Numbered from the stretch's first letter, positions 35,656 to 45,552 are shown. The stretch is DNA of 59,270 nucleotides from Paulinella micropora (GCA_009731375.1 BJOX01000210.1:290731-350000), one strand, 5' to 3'. A program made the numbers and translations. Notes: generated by a model not told the origin, from the letters alone.

Positions 35656-37185
35656 CTTTAAATTTACAGTAGTAGTAAGTCAGAGGATCAGGCTGTCAAC
35701 TTGGACAGCTGGTCACCTCTTGCCTTTTATTGAAAAATTAGTAACTTGAAAGTCTAACTGCTCACTTATTATTTGAAGTACTTGAAAATGGACTCGGTTG
35801 GATCAGTTTAAATTATTATTTGACCTGAACCGGTAGTACTTGTTTTTGACCTTTCTAGTTGTGGAAAGACCAGTTACAACGAAGATGTGGAAAGCTTGTT
35901 ATAACTGTCATACTAACTTCACGAAGGTCATTATTAAAACGAAAGTAACGAAAACTTGACATTGTTTGAGCTTGTCTACCTGTGAGCCGGTTGTAGTAAA
36001 AGGAAGGCAGGATTACTGCCATAGTAGCCTTTTAAAGGTACTCACGGGTGGCAAGCTATGTGTTGAGTTAAAGTTAGACTGGATAAGAATATCACGAAAG
36101 TTTGTGTAGATGCGGTTGTCCTTGTGACAAAACCGTTGTTGAATTGTTTCCCAGGTTTGGGGAGAACTTGATGACAATTGCCTTAACGATTTTTTGAAAA
36201 TTGATTTCGGATAACTGCACTCAAAAAGAAGTTGATATACAGCTTGCTCTAAAACCTCATTATTAGTGGATTGACATTGATACATACTAAGCATACCCTT
36301 GATTGTCGCCGTTCTTACTCTGTTGTCTGTGTATGACGACAGAGGCGGAAGACGTGGGTATGGTGTTGTATCTTTTTCAATCAAAGCTTGCCAATTTTTG
36401 AAATGGGGACGAGAGTGAAAGCCAAAGTGTGGCTTCTTTCCTATTCTCAAGTCGCTGCCTGCAAAAACCAATTTGCAAAATCGTTCGTCTTCCTCTACTT
36501 TTTGTTCTTCAAGCTCTAAACCCCCTGTATATACAGGTTGGGATTGCTTATACTCTAAATGTCTGAGTGATTGAATGTGAGGCTCCAGACGTTCGAAAAG
36601 TTTTTGGTCATCAGGCACAGTAGCGACAAGAAAAAGTAAGTCGTCTACTTGTCGAATGCCAAACACAAAGTCAGACAAATTCTGTCTACGTAGTATAGTT
36701 AAGAAACGAAACTCGTCAAAAATGCATTTGATTTGGGCTAGTGGGGAAGAAAGGTAGCCTCCAATAGGACAACCTTTGATTTGCTGAAAGCATGCATTGC
36801 CCATGACGAAAAATGTATTATCTAAATCCATTTCTACTATGTCTAATAGATCTTGGAAAGTAAATACTACATAATCATCACGTGATGCACTATGGTGCCA
36901 TCCTACGTCATATTTCATACGTCCATTCATATCAAGTCTTAGTGTTTTCGAGACTTGCACTTTTTCTCTTTGCTTTCCTCTTTTTCCTGTGGCCTCATAT
37001 TCTCTAAGAATCATAAAAAGCCAGTGAAGGGACATCACAATTTCTTTTTTATCTAACCACGTAAACATTTGTTTCACGTCAAATGAGAGTGTTTGGATAT
37101 CTAAATTTACATCCAATTTATTTTCTAATTTTTGAAACAATGTTTGGGCTTTTTTGATTTTCCCTTTTAGATCCGAAAGCTTATT
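35656..37185 (-). repeat. E3 pseudo-LTR, 3' copy
   Basis: Contains the RT gene from about residue 751 onward plus the 3' UTR. Identical to 41012-42541 apart from one substitution I found (T at 36366, C at 41722; Asp versus Gly). Confidence 0.95.
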
Positions 37186-39435
37186 AATATTGAAATTGGG
37201 AACGTATTTTGTTTCTTGTAGGACGAGAAAATTCAAGGCTTTAGCTGCATACTTGAGCATTTTCCTTCCTTGAGACCGAGACTGAATGCAAATAAGTCTT
37301 GTTTTGTTTTCAGGGTCTTTGTCCTTGGGGGAGGTCATAACTTTATGGACACATCCCCTTCTATTCAATGGAGCAAAGCAATTTAGTTTTCGTTTATTGT
37401 ATTCTTGTCTATACTTGCGTAAAATTTGTTCTTCGGTCATACTAACTGCTTTGAAACACGGAGAATTGATTACCTCCTGTGTTAGTCTTTTCCAAAGCAG
37501 AACCGGGCATTCTACCCATAATTGGTTTTTATTTTTATCGAGGTCTTTTACAACCAGTTTATTTTTCTCCATGTAGGCTTTCACCGATTGTAAGGTTTTC
37601 CAACTTATTTTTTGTTCTGCAGTTGTACTCGTCGTATATTTACCGAAATTTTGACGGTTGGTATCCCATATTTTTTGTAAATTTCGAACCATTGTATTGC
37701 CCGCAGTCTTTGCTGTTCCCATGGATTGCAATAAAGCGAGTAATGCACGTTTTTCGCTCTGTATTTGCTTGTCGCTATGTTGTTGCTCTGTAAAAATCGT
37801 CTTGAAACGGTCGGCCCGGACCTTGGCCGGATCATGGTTTTTTCCAAAAACGATGTCACGTATTTGGGCAACGTATCTTTTTATTGACTGCCAGAACTCT
37901 TTCTGCGCACTCTCTTCATTGAGATAGGGGATAGCAGATGCATGTTGTGCTCCAATTGTTCCCATATCTCCTTGCATATCTCTCAGTCTAGAACTGAAAT
38001 GAACTCCATTATGGCATAATGAAGAGCATGTCGGTTGTTGACTAAACTGGAAGTCAAAAGACTCAATCCACATGTGTATATTTATGAGAGTTTTTGCAAT
38101 AGACTGCGAGTTCTTTTGAACTACTTTAGCCAATGATAGTATAGCAGTCTGAATTTGTTGTGGTACCTTGATGTGTTGCAAGATAATTGATGGAATTGTC
38201 TTAAGCTCTTTTCTGGAAAAGTTGTCAATTAAAAGCATTTTCATCGTGTAGTTTGAGCTTTTGAGGATCTCTGGATAGCGTAGTAAACGAGATCTCACAA
38301 TAGATGCAATTCGTTCTTTTATCTTCCAATGTGGCATGGTTTGTGTTTGTGCCCATACGTTAATTGCTTGATGTCGTGTGACTTTCTTCATGTTACGTTC
38401 CCATGCCTTGGGATGGTAACAAAGTTGTTCTATGTTGACTGTTTTGTCTGGGACGGCTCCTTTGGAATCAATACGGAATGCCATCGATTGTTCTGTATTT
38501 AACAGCAAACGTTTTGCCATCGAGGAGGAAAGCCGACAATAAGGTCCAGTCCACGACAGTTGTATATTTGACTGTTCGTGTTTCCCCAGTTGTAGCAGTG
38601 GTGCCGGTTCATAAATCTTTGTGTTACGGTAAACACGTATCATGTAATCAGAGTCCGTCTTGTCTCCTCCCTTCCCATATCTCGTGATTGTTACCTTCTC
38701 CTTGTCATCGAATTGATCGAGGAGTGAGGTAAGAGAGGAAGAGTAGTGGGTGTTGACGCCGTTTCGGCCAGCCCAGATGGTCAAATTATTAATTCGATTG
38801 CGTAAACCATTGAGCATCCAGCACATTTTTGAACAGCATTGAGCAGCTTTGTTCTCGCACACACATGGTTTTGTCTTTTTTCGTTCCATGATTGGAAGGG
38901 ATCGTGAGACATGTTGTGTGTGTGTAATGTTTGCTTTGAAACTTTGTATGTAAGCTGGTCTTTTCATGTTCATTTTCGGTGTCAACCACTGAATAAAAGA
39001 CTTTTCTGTTTGCACTCTGATCGATTTTGAATGCAGTTTTTCACCTTTTGTTTGGTGAGGTAGCTTTCCAAGATTGAGTATTGGAACTGAGATAAAATTC
39101 TCGTAACCAAAACTGCCGGCCATTCTTGACAACTGCTGGTTGGAATTTGAGCTTGTTTTTGAATGTTTCCATGCCCTCATTTGTCGAAATTCTTGTTTCA
39201 TTCTTGACAAGAAGTTCGAAGTTTCACCTACATAGTCTCGACTTGTTGAAGGTGAATAAATATAATAAACAACCGAAATATTTGCCCCGTGATTGTTTTC
39301 CGGTTTTTCAAGATAGTCGAAAGCCTGTAAGCTGTCCATATTAGGGATGGAGTTGATCATAGTCAGCTTTGCTTTAATCCATTTTGAATCCGTAACCGGA
39401 AGAGATGCCATTGCTAGAAAGTGTTGAATCATCAT
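36013..39435 (-). CDS. E3 GIY-YIG endonuclease - reverse transcriptase, 1140 codons open
   Basis: Single open frame. GIY-YIG nuclease at residues 53-160: SVVYYIYS (VYY 56-58), DYVGET (YVG 68-70), R78, and TEKSFIQWLTPKMN with E144 and N156. A Cys cluster follows (CVCENKAAQCCSKMC). The linker near residue 471 reads TCSSLCHNGVHFSSRLRDM, so it is CxxxC, not CxC. RT core: SPKDKDPENKTRLICIQ (motifs 1-2), FDVKQMFTW (motif A, D786), GCPIGGYLSSPLA (motif B, ~888-900), RQVDDLL (motif C, D931-D932) and YTGGLELEE. The listed ATG is probably not the true start. The same frame upstream reads GKIVWKVFRLT, matching the helical lead of E1 and E2, up to a TGA next to six A's (39512-39517). Another frame with an ATG at 39709 runs into that homopolymer, so a +1 shift or a read error joins them. 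Likely recently active. Confidence 0.92.
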   Translation of the reverse strand: MMIQHFLAMASLPVTDSKWIKAKLTMINSIPNMDSLQAFDYLEKPENNHGANISVVYYIYSPSTSRDYVGETSNFLSRMKQEFRQMRAWKHSKTSSNSNQQLSRMAGSFGYENFISVPILNLGKLPHQTKGEKLHSKSIRVQTEKSFIQWLTPKMNMKRPAYIQSFKANITHTQHVSRSLPIMERKKTKPCVCENKAAQCCSKMCWMLNGLRNRINNLTIWAGRNGVNTHYSSSLTSLLDQFDDKEKVTITRYGKGGDKTDSDYMIRVYRNTKIYEPAPLLQLGKHEQSNIQLSWTGPYCRLSSSMAKRLLLNTEQSMAFRIDSKGAVPDKTVNIEQLCYHPKAWERNMKKVTRHQAINVWAQTQTMPHWKIKERIASIVRSRLLRYPEILKSSNYTMKMLLIDNFSRKELKTIPSIILQHIKVPQQIQTAILSLAKVVQKNSQSIAKTLINIHMWIESFDFQFSQQPTCSSLCHNGVHFSSRLRDMQGDMGTIGAQHASAIPYLNEESAQKEFWQSIKRYVAQIRDIVFGKNHDPAKVRADRFKTIFTEQQHSDKQIQSEKRALLALLQSMGTAKTAGNTMVRNLQKIWDTNRQNFGKYTTSTTAEQKISWKTLQSVKAYMEKNKLVVKDLDKNKNQLWVECPVLLWKRLTQEVINSPCFKAVSMTEEQILRKYRQEYNKRKLNCFAPLNRRGCVHKVMTSPKDKDPENKTRLICIQSRSQGRKMLKYAAKALNFLVLQETKYVPNFNINKLSDLKGKIKKAQTLFQKLENKLDVNLDIQTLSFDVKQMFTWLDKKEIVMSLHWLFMILREYEATGKRGKQREKVQVSKTLRLDMNGRMKYDVGWHHSASRDDYVVFTFQDLLDIVEMDLDNTFFVMGNACFQQIKGCPIGGYLSSPLAQIKCIFDEFRFLTILRRQNLSDFVFGIRQVDDLLFLVATVPDDQKLFERLEPHIQSLRHLEYKQSQPVYTGGLELEEQKVEEDERFCKLVFAGSDLRIGKKPHFGFHSRPHFKNWQALIEKDTTPYPRLPPLSSYTDNRVRTATIKGMLSMYQCQSTNNEVLEQAVYQLLFECSYPKSIFKKSLRQLSSSSPQTWETIQQRFCHKDNRIYTNFRDILIQSNFNSTHSLPPVSTFKRLLWQ

Positions 39436-39712
39436 AGTTAACCGAAAGACTTTCCATACTATTTTTCCTTGCAGTAGCCAAAGTCTTGATTTTAATACAA
39501 AGGAAATTTGCTTTTTTCAACAGGATATTTACCAAAGATTTCCTAGAGGAGCAAATGCTTTGAACACATCTTGCGTCATTTGCTCTACTAGTCTTTGCGT
39601 TGGTGTTGAGGTCTTTATCGGAGGGTTTGGCGATGAGTTGGTATAGTCCTCGAATTCGCCTGCACAGTGCAAATAAACGAATATAGCACCGCGTCAAGTC
39701 TCCCCTCATTTC

Positions 39713-40962
39713 CTATTTAGTTTGTTTGCTAGCTGCTGTGCGAGCTTTTGCCGCAGCTGAAAAAGAGGATGCCACCGATATTGCGGAATCGATACCTTCT
39801 TTTTGTTTTTTGTTCGAGTTTTGCGGAGTAGCACCACGTTTTCTTTTCTTCCCAGTTTTGCTTGGAGTTGTAGGCACAGTATTAGTTTCTTCTGCCTCGT
39901 CTTCTTCTTTCGCCGACTCGGAAGAGGCATCAGCAGTGTCAGACTCTGATTGCTTGGGCTTAAGTTGTTCGGAAATTGGCGCAGTCAGTGTGTCTTTGGT
40001 TGACTTTTTCTCTTCAAGCAGCAAGATACACTGTTGGAGTTCATCGAACTTAGCGATCGCTTTTTCGATAAACTTTGTACCCAAGACTGCAGGCTCTTCT
40101 TCCGCTTGGGTAGCCACAGGCACTTTTCTCCAATCAGGTAGAACCATGTTGAAGGCCTCCAAAAAACCTTTTGTTTTCTCAAAAATCGTACGAAAGGCTT
40201 GACGAATTTGCTCACTTGCCTCTTCTGTGTTAAGCTCAAGTTTTGCCAACACTGACTCCGTGTCCCCATCTTGCCTTCCATAGGGATTCGGGAACTCTTG
40301 TGTAGAGATCAGCTCGTCGATGTAATCGAGCGCAAGTGACGAGACTCCCTGAATGGGAAAGGTTGAGCCCGCCTTCTCAAGGAAATCCTGGCTTGTTAGT
40401 ACCTTCCCCAGCCTTTGACCGCCACGTTAGTCTTCTCGACGAACAAGATGAAGAGAAAGCACATTGGCACGGACCCATATTTGAGTTTACCAAATAGATT
40501 GGCAAGATTGAAGCCTTTTGGCAGCTTTTCCAACTTTTTCGCCAGTGGTCGGTCCACGCAGCTCAAAGCGTAAACCAGACGATCCGCACTACCGCCAGCG
40601 AGGGAAAATAATCCGTCTTTGAGACGGTTGATCCATTTTTGAGATATCAACTTCGCCTCCTTCACAATCGTTGTGTTGGAGTGTACTTTGTAGAAAAGGG
40701 TGGTTGTAACGTTGAAGTCGTCCAGCTCTCCTTGGAAGTTCGGGTACATCGCAGTCGATTTCTTTAGTCTGCGGTTGATGTTGCCACTCATTTTTGAGCT
40801 TTTGTGTTGAGACTTCTTTGGCGAGGGAACTTGTATGCCAGTTAGGAGTGCAGCCATCTTGGACGAGGCACCTTCAGTGGCGTCCCCTTGCGTCTTTTGC
40901 TGTTGTGCTTTGCGTTGAACACGCGGGATGACAGGTCTAGCTTTAGCAGTTGCTGAAGACAT
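39713..40962 (-). CDS. E3 ORF1: conserved partner protein (one frameshift)
   Basis: ATG at 40962 (MSSATAKARPVIPRVQRK), basic head, then the domain shared with E1 and E2: YKVHSNTTIVKEAKLISQKW, FNLANLFGKLKYG, VLTSQDFLEKAG, GVSSLALDYIDELIS, EQIRQAFRTIFEK and MVLPDWRKVP. The first frame stops at 40396. The second opens just upstream as GKVLTSQDF, so a one-base shift near 40400 (a GGGG run) joins them into about 415 codons. After the domain come FIEKAIAKFDELQQCILLLEE (helical), an acidic Ser/Glu stretch, NLS-like KKRKR and NKKQK, and an Ala/Ser-rich tail ending at TAG 39713. The next ATG (39709) follows three bases after the stop, which suggests reinitiation onto the RT frame. Function unknown. 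Confidence 0.7.
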
Positions 40963-40963
40963 A

Positions 40964-41011
40964 GAGCTCAGAGCTGTAACACGGTAAGGACCGATAGACA
41001 GCAGAATGCGA
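40964..41011 (-). ncRNA. 5' UTR of E3 with two-tier hairpin
   Basis: Only 49 bases separate the upstream copy's 3' end from the ORF1 ATG. On the minus strand they fold as CTGT paired with ACAG, enclosing CGGT-cctt-ACCG. Same position and shape as in E1 and E2. Confidence 0.5.
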
Positions 41012-42541
41012 CTTTAAATTTACAGTAGTAGTAAGTCAGAGGATCAGGCTGTCAACTTGGACAGCTGGTCACCTCTTGCCTTTTATTGAAAAATTAGTAA
41101 CTTGAAAGTCTAACTGCTCACTTATTATTTGAAGTACTTGAAAATGGACTCGGTTGGATCAGTTTAAATTATTATTTGACCTGAACCGGTAGTACTTGTT
41201 TTTGACCTTTCTAGTTGTGGAAAGACCAGTTACAACGAAGATGTGGAAAGCTTGTTATAACTGTCATACTAACTTCACGAAGGTCATTATTAAAACGAAA
41301 GTAACGAAAACTTGACATTGTTTGAGCTTGTCTACCTGTGAGCCGGTTGTAGTAAAAGGAAGGCAGGATTACTGCCATAGTAGCCTTTTAAAGGTACTCA
41401 CGGGTGGCAAGCTATGTGTTGAGTTAAAGTTAGACTGGATAAGAATATCACGAAAGTTTGTGTAGATGCGGTTGTCCTTGTGACAAAACCGTTGTTGAAT
41501 TGTTTCCCAGGTTTGGGGAGAACTTGATGACAATTGCCTTAACGATTTTTTGAAAATTGATTTCGGATAACTGCACTCAAAAAGAAGTTGATATACAGCT
41601 TGCTCTAAAACCTCATTATTAGTGGATTGACATTGATACATACTAAGCATACCCTTGATTGTCGCCGTTCTTACTCTGTTGTCTGTGTATGACGACAGAG
41701 GCGGAAGACGTGGGTATGGTGTTGTACCTTTTTCAATCAAAGCTTGCCAATTTTTGAAATGGGGACGAGAGTGAAAGCCAAAGTGTGGCTTCTTTCCTAT
41801 TCTCAAGTCGCTGCCTGCAAAAACCAATTTGCAAAATCGTTCGTCTTCCTCTACTTTTTGTTCTTCAAGCTCTAAACCCCCTGTATATACAGGTTGGGAT
41901 TGCTTATACTCTAAATGTCTGAGTGATTGAATGTGAGGCTCCAGACGTTCGAAAAGTTTTTGGTCATCAGGCACAGTAGCGACAAGAAAAAGTAAGTCGT
42001 CTACTTGTCGAATGCCAAACACAAAGTCAGACAAATTCTGTCTACGTAGTATAGTTAAGAAACGAAACTCGTCAAAAATGCATTTGATTTGGGCTAGTGG
42101 GGAAGAAAGGTAGCCTCCAATAGGACAACCTTTGATTTGCTGAAAGCATGCATTGCCCATGACGAAAAATGTATTATCTAAATCCATTTCTACTATGTCT
42201 AATAGATCTTGGAAAGTAAATACTACATAATCATCACGTGATGCACTATGGTGCCATCCTACGTCATATTTCATACGTCCATTCATATCAAGTCTTAGTG
42301 TTTTCGAGACTTGCACTTTTTCTCTTTGCTTTCCTCTTTTTCCTGTGGCCTCATATTCTCTAAGAATCATAAAAAGCCAGTGAAGGGACATCACAATTTC
42401 TTTTTTATCTAACCACGTAAACATTTGTTTCACGTCAAATGAGAGTGTTTGGATATCTAAATTTACATCCAATTTATTTTCTAATTTTTGAAACAATGTT
42501 TGGGCTTTTTTGATTTTCCCTTTTAGATCCGAAAGCTTATT
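41012..42541 (-). repeat. E3 pseudo-LTR, upstream truncated copy
   Basis: 5'-truncated E3 copy lying directly upstream of the full copy. Its 3' UTR (41012-41368) abuts the 5' end of the full element and presumably supplies promoter sequence to it. Confidence 0.92.
41369..42496 (-). pseudogene. 5'-truncated E3 reverse transcriptase (RT core only)
   Basis: 375 codons open, covering motif A to the C-terminus, identical to the full copy but for one Asp-to-Gly change (IEKDTTPYP versus IEKGTTPYP). It lacks the nuclease, linker and RT motifs 1-2. Produced by incomplete reverse transcription. Confidence 0.92.
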
Positions 42542-42675
42542 GAGACTGACTGCACTGCCACGCGTTTTCTTGCTTAGAAATAGAACTGCAAGGGAGGGAG
42601 CAAAGCCCCCTGAAGCATAATTTTGCTCGGTCCCCTAATCTCCCACGTCGCATCAATACGTTCTTACTAATAAAT
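42542..42675 (+). repeat. E2 downstream pseudo-LTR (block C'), right part
   Basis: Resumes at TGCACTGCCACGCG (about 42550) and ends TTACTAATAAAT (42675), matching 28609-28732. The first bases (GAGACTGA) are junction filler. Confidence 0.85.
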
Positions 42676-42977
42676 TATCTTTTCTAGTATTTTCCAACTT
42701 CTTTTTTACATTTTTACGCTATTTACGTATTTTTTGCCGTCATTCAGTTACCGTAACGAACCGGCCGGGCCGGATTTCTGTTCTGTGAAAAATAGTGGCT
42801 GACTGCATACGATTGCCAATTTCCACGAAGCGACGTACCTCTGAAACCGCTTCTCGAAAGCGAGCACAGCAATTCTCACAAAAGGCATACGATTGTTTCC
42901 CTTCAGCAAGAAAAGGAGCGAGGGTCGAACGATCGGTCCTTTGATCTTTCACGTTTTCTGTAAGCATTTATTGGTTA
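42676..42977 (+). repeat. E1 downstream pseudo-LTR, block B'
   Basis: Matches 20595-20896, from TATCTTTTCTAGTATTTTCC to the TTATTGGTTATTA end, with about ten differences. It marks the far end of E1. The boundary is uncertain by about 5 bp because of the MITE. Confidence 0.85.
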
Positions 42978-42980
42978 TTA

Positions 42981-43252
42981 TTGCTGTTGACATTCAAGAC
43001 AACAAAAAAAATTGATTTTTCTGTTTTGGTTGGAATTTCAGTTTTGGTTGGAATTTTGATTTTGGGTGAAAATTTGAATTTTTCAAATTAACGGCTATAT
43101 TCGTCCGCAAAATATAGTAAATTTTCGCGAAATGTTACCGTTAAATTTGAAAATTTGAATTTGTCACAAAAATGAAAAACTGTCACAAAAATGAAAATCT
43201 GACACAAAAATGAAAAACTAATTTTTGTTGTTGTCTTGAATGTCAACAGCAA
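42981..43252 (-). mobile_element. MITE copy 2, TA target site
   Basis: 272 bp with the same terminal inverted repeats as 8545-8819 but in opposite orientation. TA flanks at 42979-42980 and 43253-43254. The block B end at 20888-20900 (GGTTATTAAATAA) is the empty site, confirming a TA duplication. Confidence 0.9.
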
Positions 43253-43254
43253 TA

Positions 43255-44405
43255 AATAAAACAGTGCTTCTTCATTATGATTTCTTTTTCAAGATTCTTT
43301 ATGGCAATCTCTGTTACCTCTCGGCATCGTTGGGTATATATTTATTTAAAAAATGTTTTAATTAGATTAATTATTGTATTATCCAAAATACATACCTCAG
43401 GTTTTTTGGTGAAGCTTTTTTTGAAAAGATTCATATATATACAATGTCTTCCAGCTCAGCGCTTATTTTATTACGGTTAATATCAAACAGTGAAGTCATC
43501 ATCAGTCATGCGCGGCGGCTAAGGTTAATGCCGCGCCGCAGTACAACTTGAAAAACTGACTGAGCGCCTCCGAGTTTGTGACAGTTACCGGTAGCCTAAC
43601 TTCCGCAGTCAAACTCATAATAAGCTGCTGGTACGGAGGCTGTCGCAGTTTTGATTGGTCGATAGTGCCGTGTGGACATCACCCTCCGTATTATCAGGTA
43701 AAAACTTATTAATAGATTTCGTCTGGCCGGATCCGTTTGAAATGCCAAAATTATCCTGGTCTTTTGGCGCTTTTTTGCCTTTACGTCACTGAGCTAATAT
43801 AACAAGACATCATTCTCTTTTTGCGGACTGTGTTTTGTCATATCACCGACTTATACTTCCACTGAGCTATCGTTGGGGATAGTGCAGCCGGTTGCCAGGT
43901 CAATGGAGGCTCGGCAAGTCACTGTCCTCCAACTTGAAGGTGGTTTCATGTTTTGCCTGGCAGTTTCCTCGCCGACGGGGGCACCTTCGGCTAGACAGGA
44001 TCCGTGAGGAAAATCCTTGATAAGCACTCTCAAATAAGCCTTTGCGGCAATTAATCGTAAGATATGGCTGATGACGACGACGAAGCTCTTAAAGTCAGGG
44101 TTTCAAGTCAGAGTAACTAGAAGCTTTGGAGAATTCTGTTAGAGAAGTTTAGACTAGTAACAGGGTTTCGTTAATCTTAGTCGGGATACTTTAGGGTTGA
44201 TTAAGTGGCTTGGCTGGGTAATTGCAGAGCTCCCTCGCACATGGGACACCTGAGCGACCACAAACCGACCATAAATAGTAGTGAACCAAAATCAAGGATT
44301 GTGAAAACTTGATACCTTTGGGTGGAGACGGTGGAGTGGTCGGCGAGGGGCCACTGCCAGCCGCGCGAACACTGCGAGCAAACCACCGCCTCAGCACGGA
44401 GCGTG
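43255..44405. other. Unassigned unique sequence; possible start exon at 44064
   Basis: Non-repetitive, mixed composition. No long frame. ATG at 44064 begins MADDDDEALKVRVSSQSN, then TAG. An acidic start like this could be a first exon of a host gene with the remainder lost in the following repeat, but no good splice donor is obvious. A GC-rich foldback (GCGCGGCGGC...GCCGCGCCGC) lies near 43510-43540. Confidence 0.35.
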
Positions 44406-44849
<444 letters not shown>

Positions 44850-45071
44850 ATAGATGAGATGTCGCAAAGGAATGTAGTCCTTGCAAAGGAACGCAGTTTC
44901 ACATCAAACAGTAATTTGTGTACTGTGCATGTGTCCGGGATGGGAATCACGGGTAGACTGTGTTCTGGAAAAAGAAGAGGAGGAAGGACGTTGAAGAAAA
45001 AGGCAATCTAGGAATGGAGAGTGGGGAGGATAAGGAAGAAGAGAAAGAAAAGGAAGCCGTTAGTCCAAGTG
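44850..45071 (+). repeat. Dispersed repeat F, copy 2
   Basis: Reverse complement of 13090-13313. Here too it adjoins a GATA/TCTA tract at the GATGAGATGTCGC end. Confidence 0.85.
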
Positions 45072-45368
45072 TTTTGAGCACCGTAAGCTTGCGCAAGCTA
45101 CAATGATGACATTGTATGAGGCCTAAACCCCCGAAGGGACCTAGCCCGGGCTATGCAACACTGGACGGCTATGACGGAATGCAGTCACCGATACGGACTA
45201 GAGGAAGATTAGTCCAATTTTTGACTGCACAGGAGCGATAGATCGCAAAAGAGCAACGAGCTACGCAGGACGATAGCTTGAAGGAAAGGGATTTGGATTG
45301 GGGATGTGAAAAACCCAAGGCGCGGAAACATCGATGAACAGAGAACGATACCATGCCGCGAGCCCCGC
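45072..45368. other. Unique island ending in a GATA tract
   Basis: About 300 bp of mixed-composition sequence (for example CCGAAGGGACCTAGCCCGGG) running into GATA repeat. It looks like the 3' end of a dispersed element with a GATA tail, like the islands at 55735 and 58501, but no coding domain is recognisable. Confidence 0.4.
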
Positions 45369-45454
<86 letters not shown>

Positions 45455-45552
45455 TGATTGATTGATTGATTGATTGATGGATAGAAAGGTAGGATACGAA
45501 GGCAGGCAGGCAGGCAGGCAGGTAGGCAGGTAGGTACGTAGGTACGTAGGTA
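45369..45552. repeat. (GATA)n, (GATT)n, (AGGC)n and (GTAG)n tetranucleotides
   Basis: Simple repeats grading into each other by single-base changes. Confidence 0.9.

Larger units (their letters stand above)
35656..42541 (-). mobile_element. E3: nearly intact Penelope-like element, nested in E2 (6886 bp)
   Basis: Minus strand. Reading 5' to 3': truncated upstream copy (42541-41012), then with no spacer the full copy (41011-35656), with ORF1, GIY-YIG-RT and a 357-bp 3' UTR. The truncated copy repeats the last 1530 bp of the full one at a constant offset of 5356 with no indel. The pre-insertion site at about 28606 shows that E3 replaced nothing. Only the dinucleotide CT could be a target duplication, and roughly 8 bp (GAGACTGA) of extra sequence lies at the 5' junction. 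E3 is more AT-rich than E1 and E2, a separate family. Confidence 0.9.
28220..42675 (+). mobile_element. E2: Penelope-like element nested in E1 (about 7.6 kb without E3)
   Basis: Inserted at the A/B junction of the E1 pseudo-LTR. The uninterrupted junction is preserved at 20594/20595, and no clear target duplication is visible. Order: truncated upstream copy C (28220-28732), body (28733-35251) with ORF1 and GIY-YIG-RT, and the 3' block C' (35252-35655 plus 42542-42675), split by E3. C and C' differ by roughly 3% by eye. Confidence 0.8.
20053..42977 (+). mobile_element. E1: outer Penelope-like element with pseudo-LTRs (about 8.5 kb without nested DNA)
   Basis: Retroelement with N-terminal GIY-YIG and C-terminal RT. 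Order: upstream truncated copy (20053-20896), 5' end of the full copy at 20897, ORF1 (21016-23432), GIY-YIG-RT (23505-27001), then the 3' region A' (27109-28219) and B' (42676-42977), which are split by E2. The truncated copy contains only the 3' region, so the A+B block flanks the body as a pseudo-LTR, a known PLE habit. The two B blocks differ at about 3% of positions by eye. Both genes are frameshifted, so E1 is the decayed outer shell of the nest. Confidence 0.8.

Noticed and set aside
35656-42541. E3 as an LTR retrotransposon (flanking direct repeats)
   Set aside because: The repeat contains RT coding sequence and the 3' UTR, there is no integrase or protease, no 4-6 bp duplication, and the RT follows a GIY-YIG domain.
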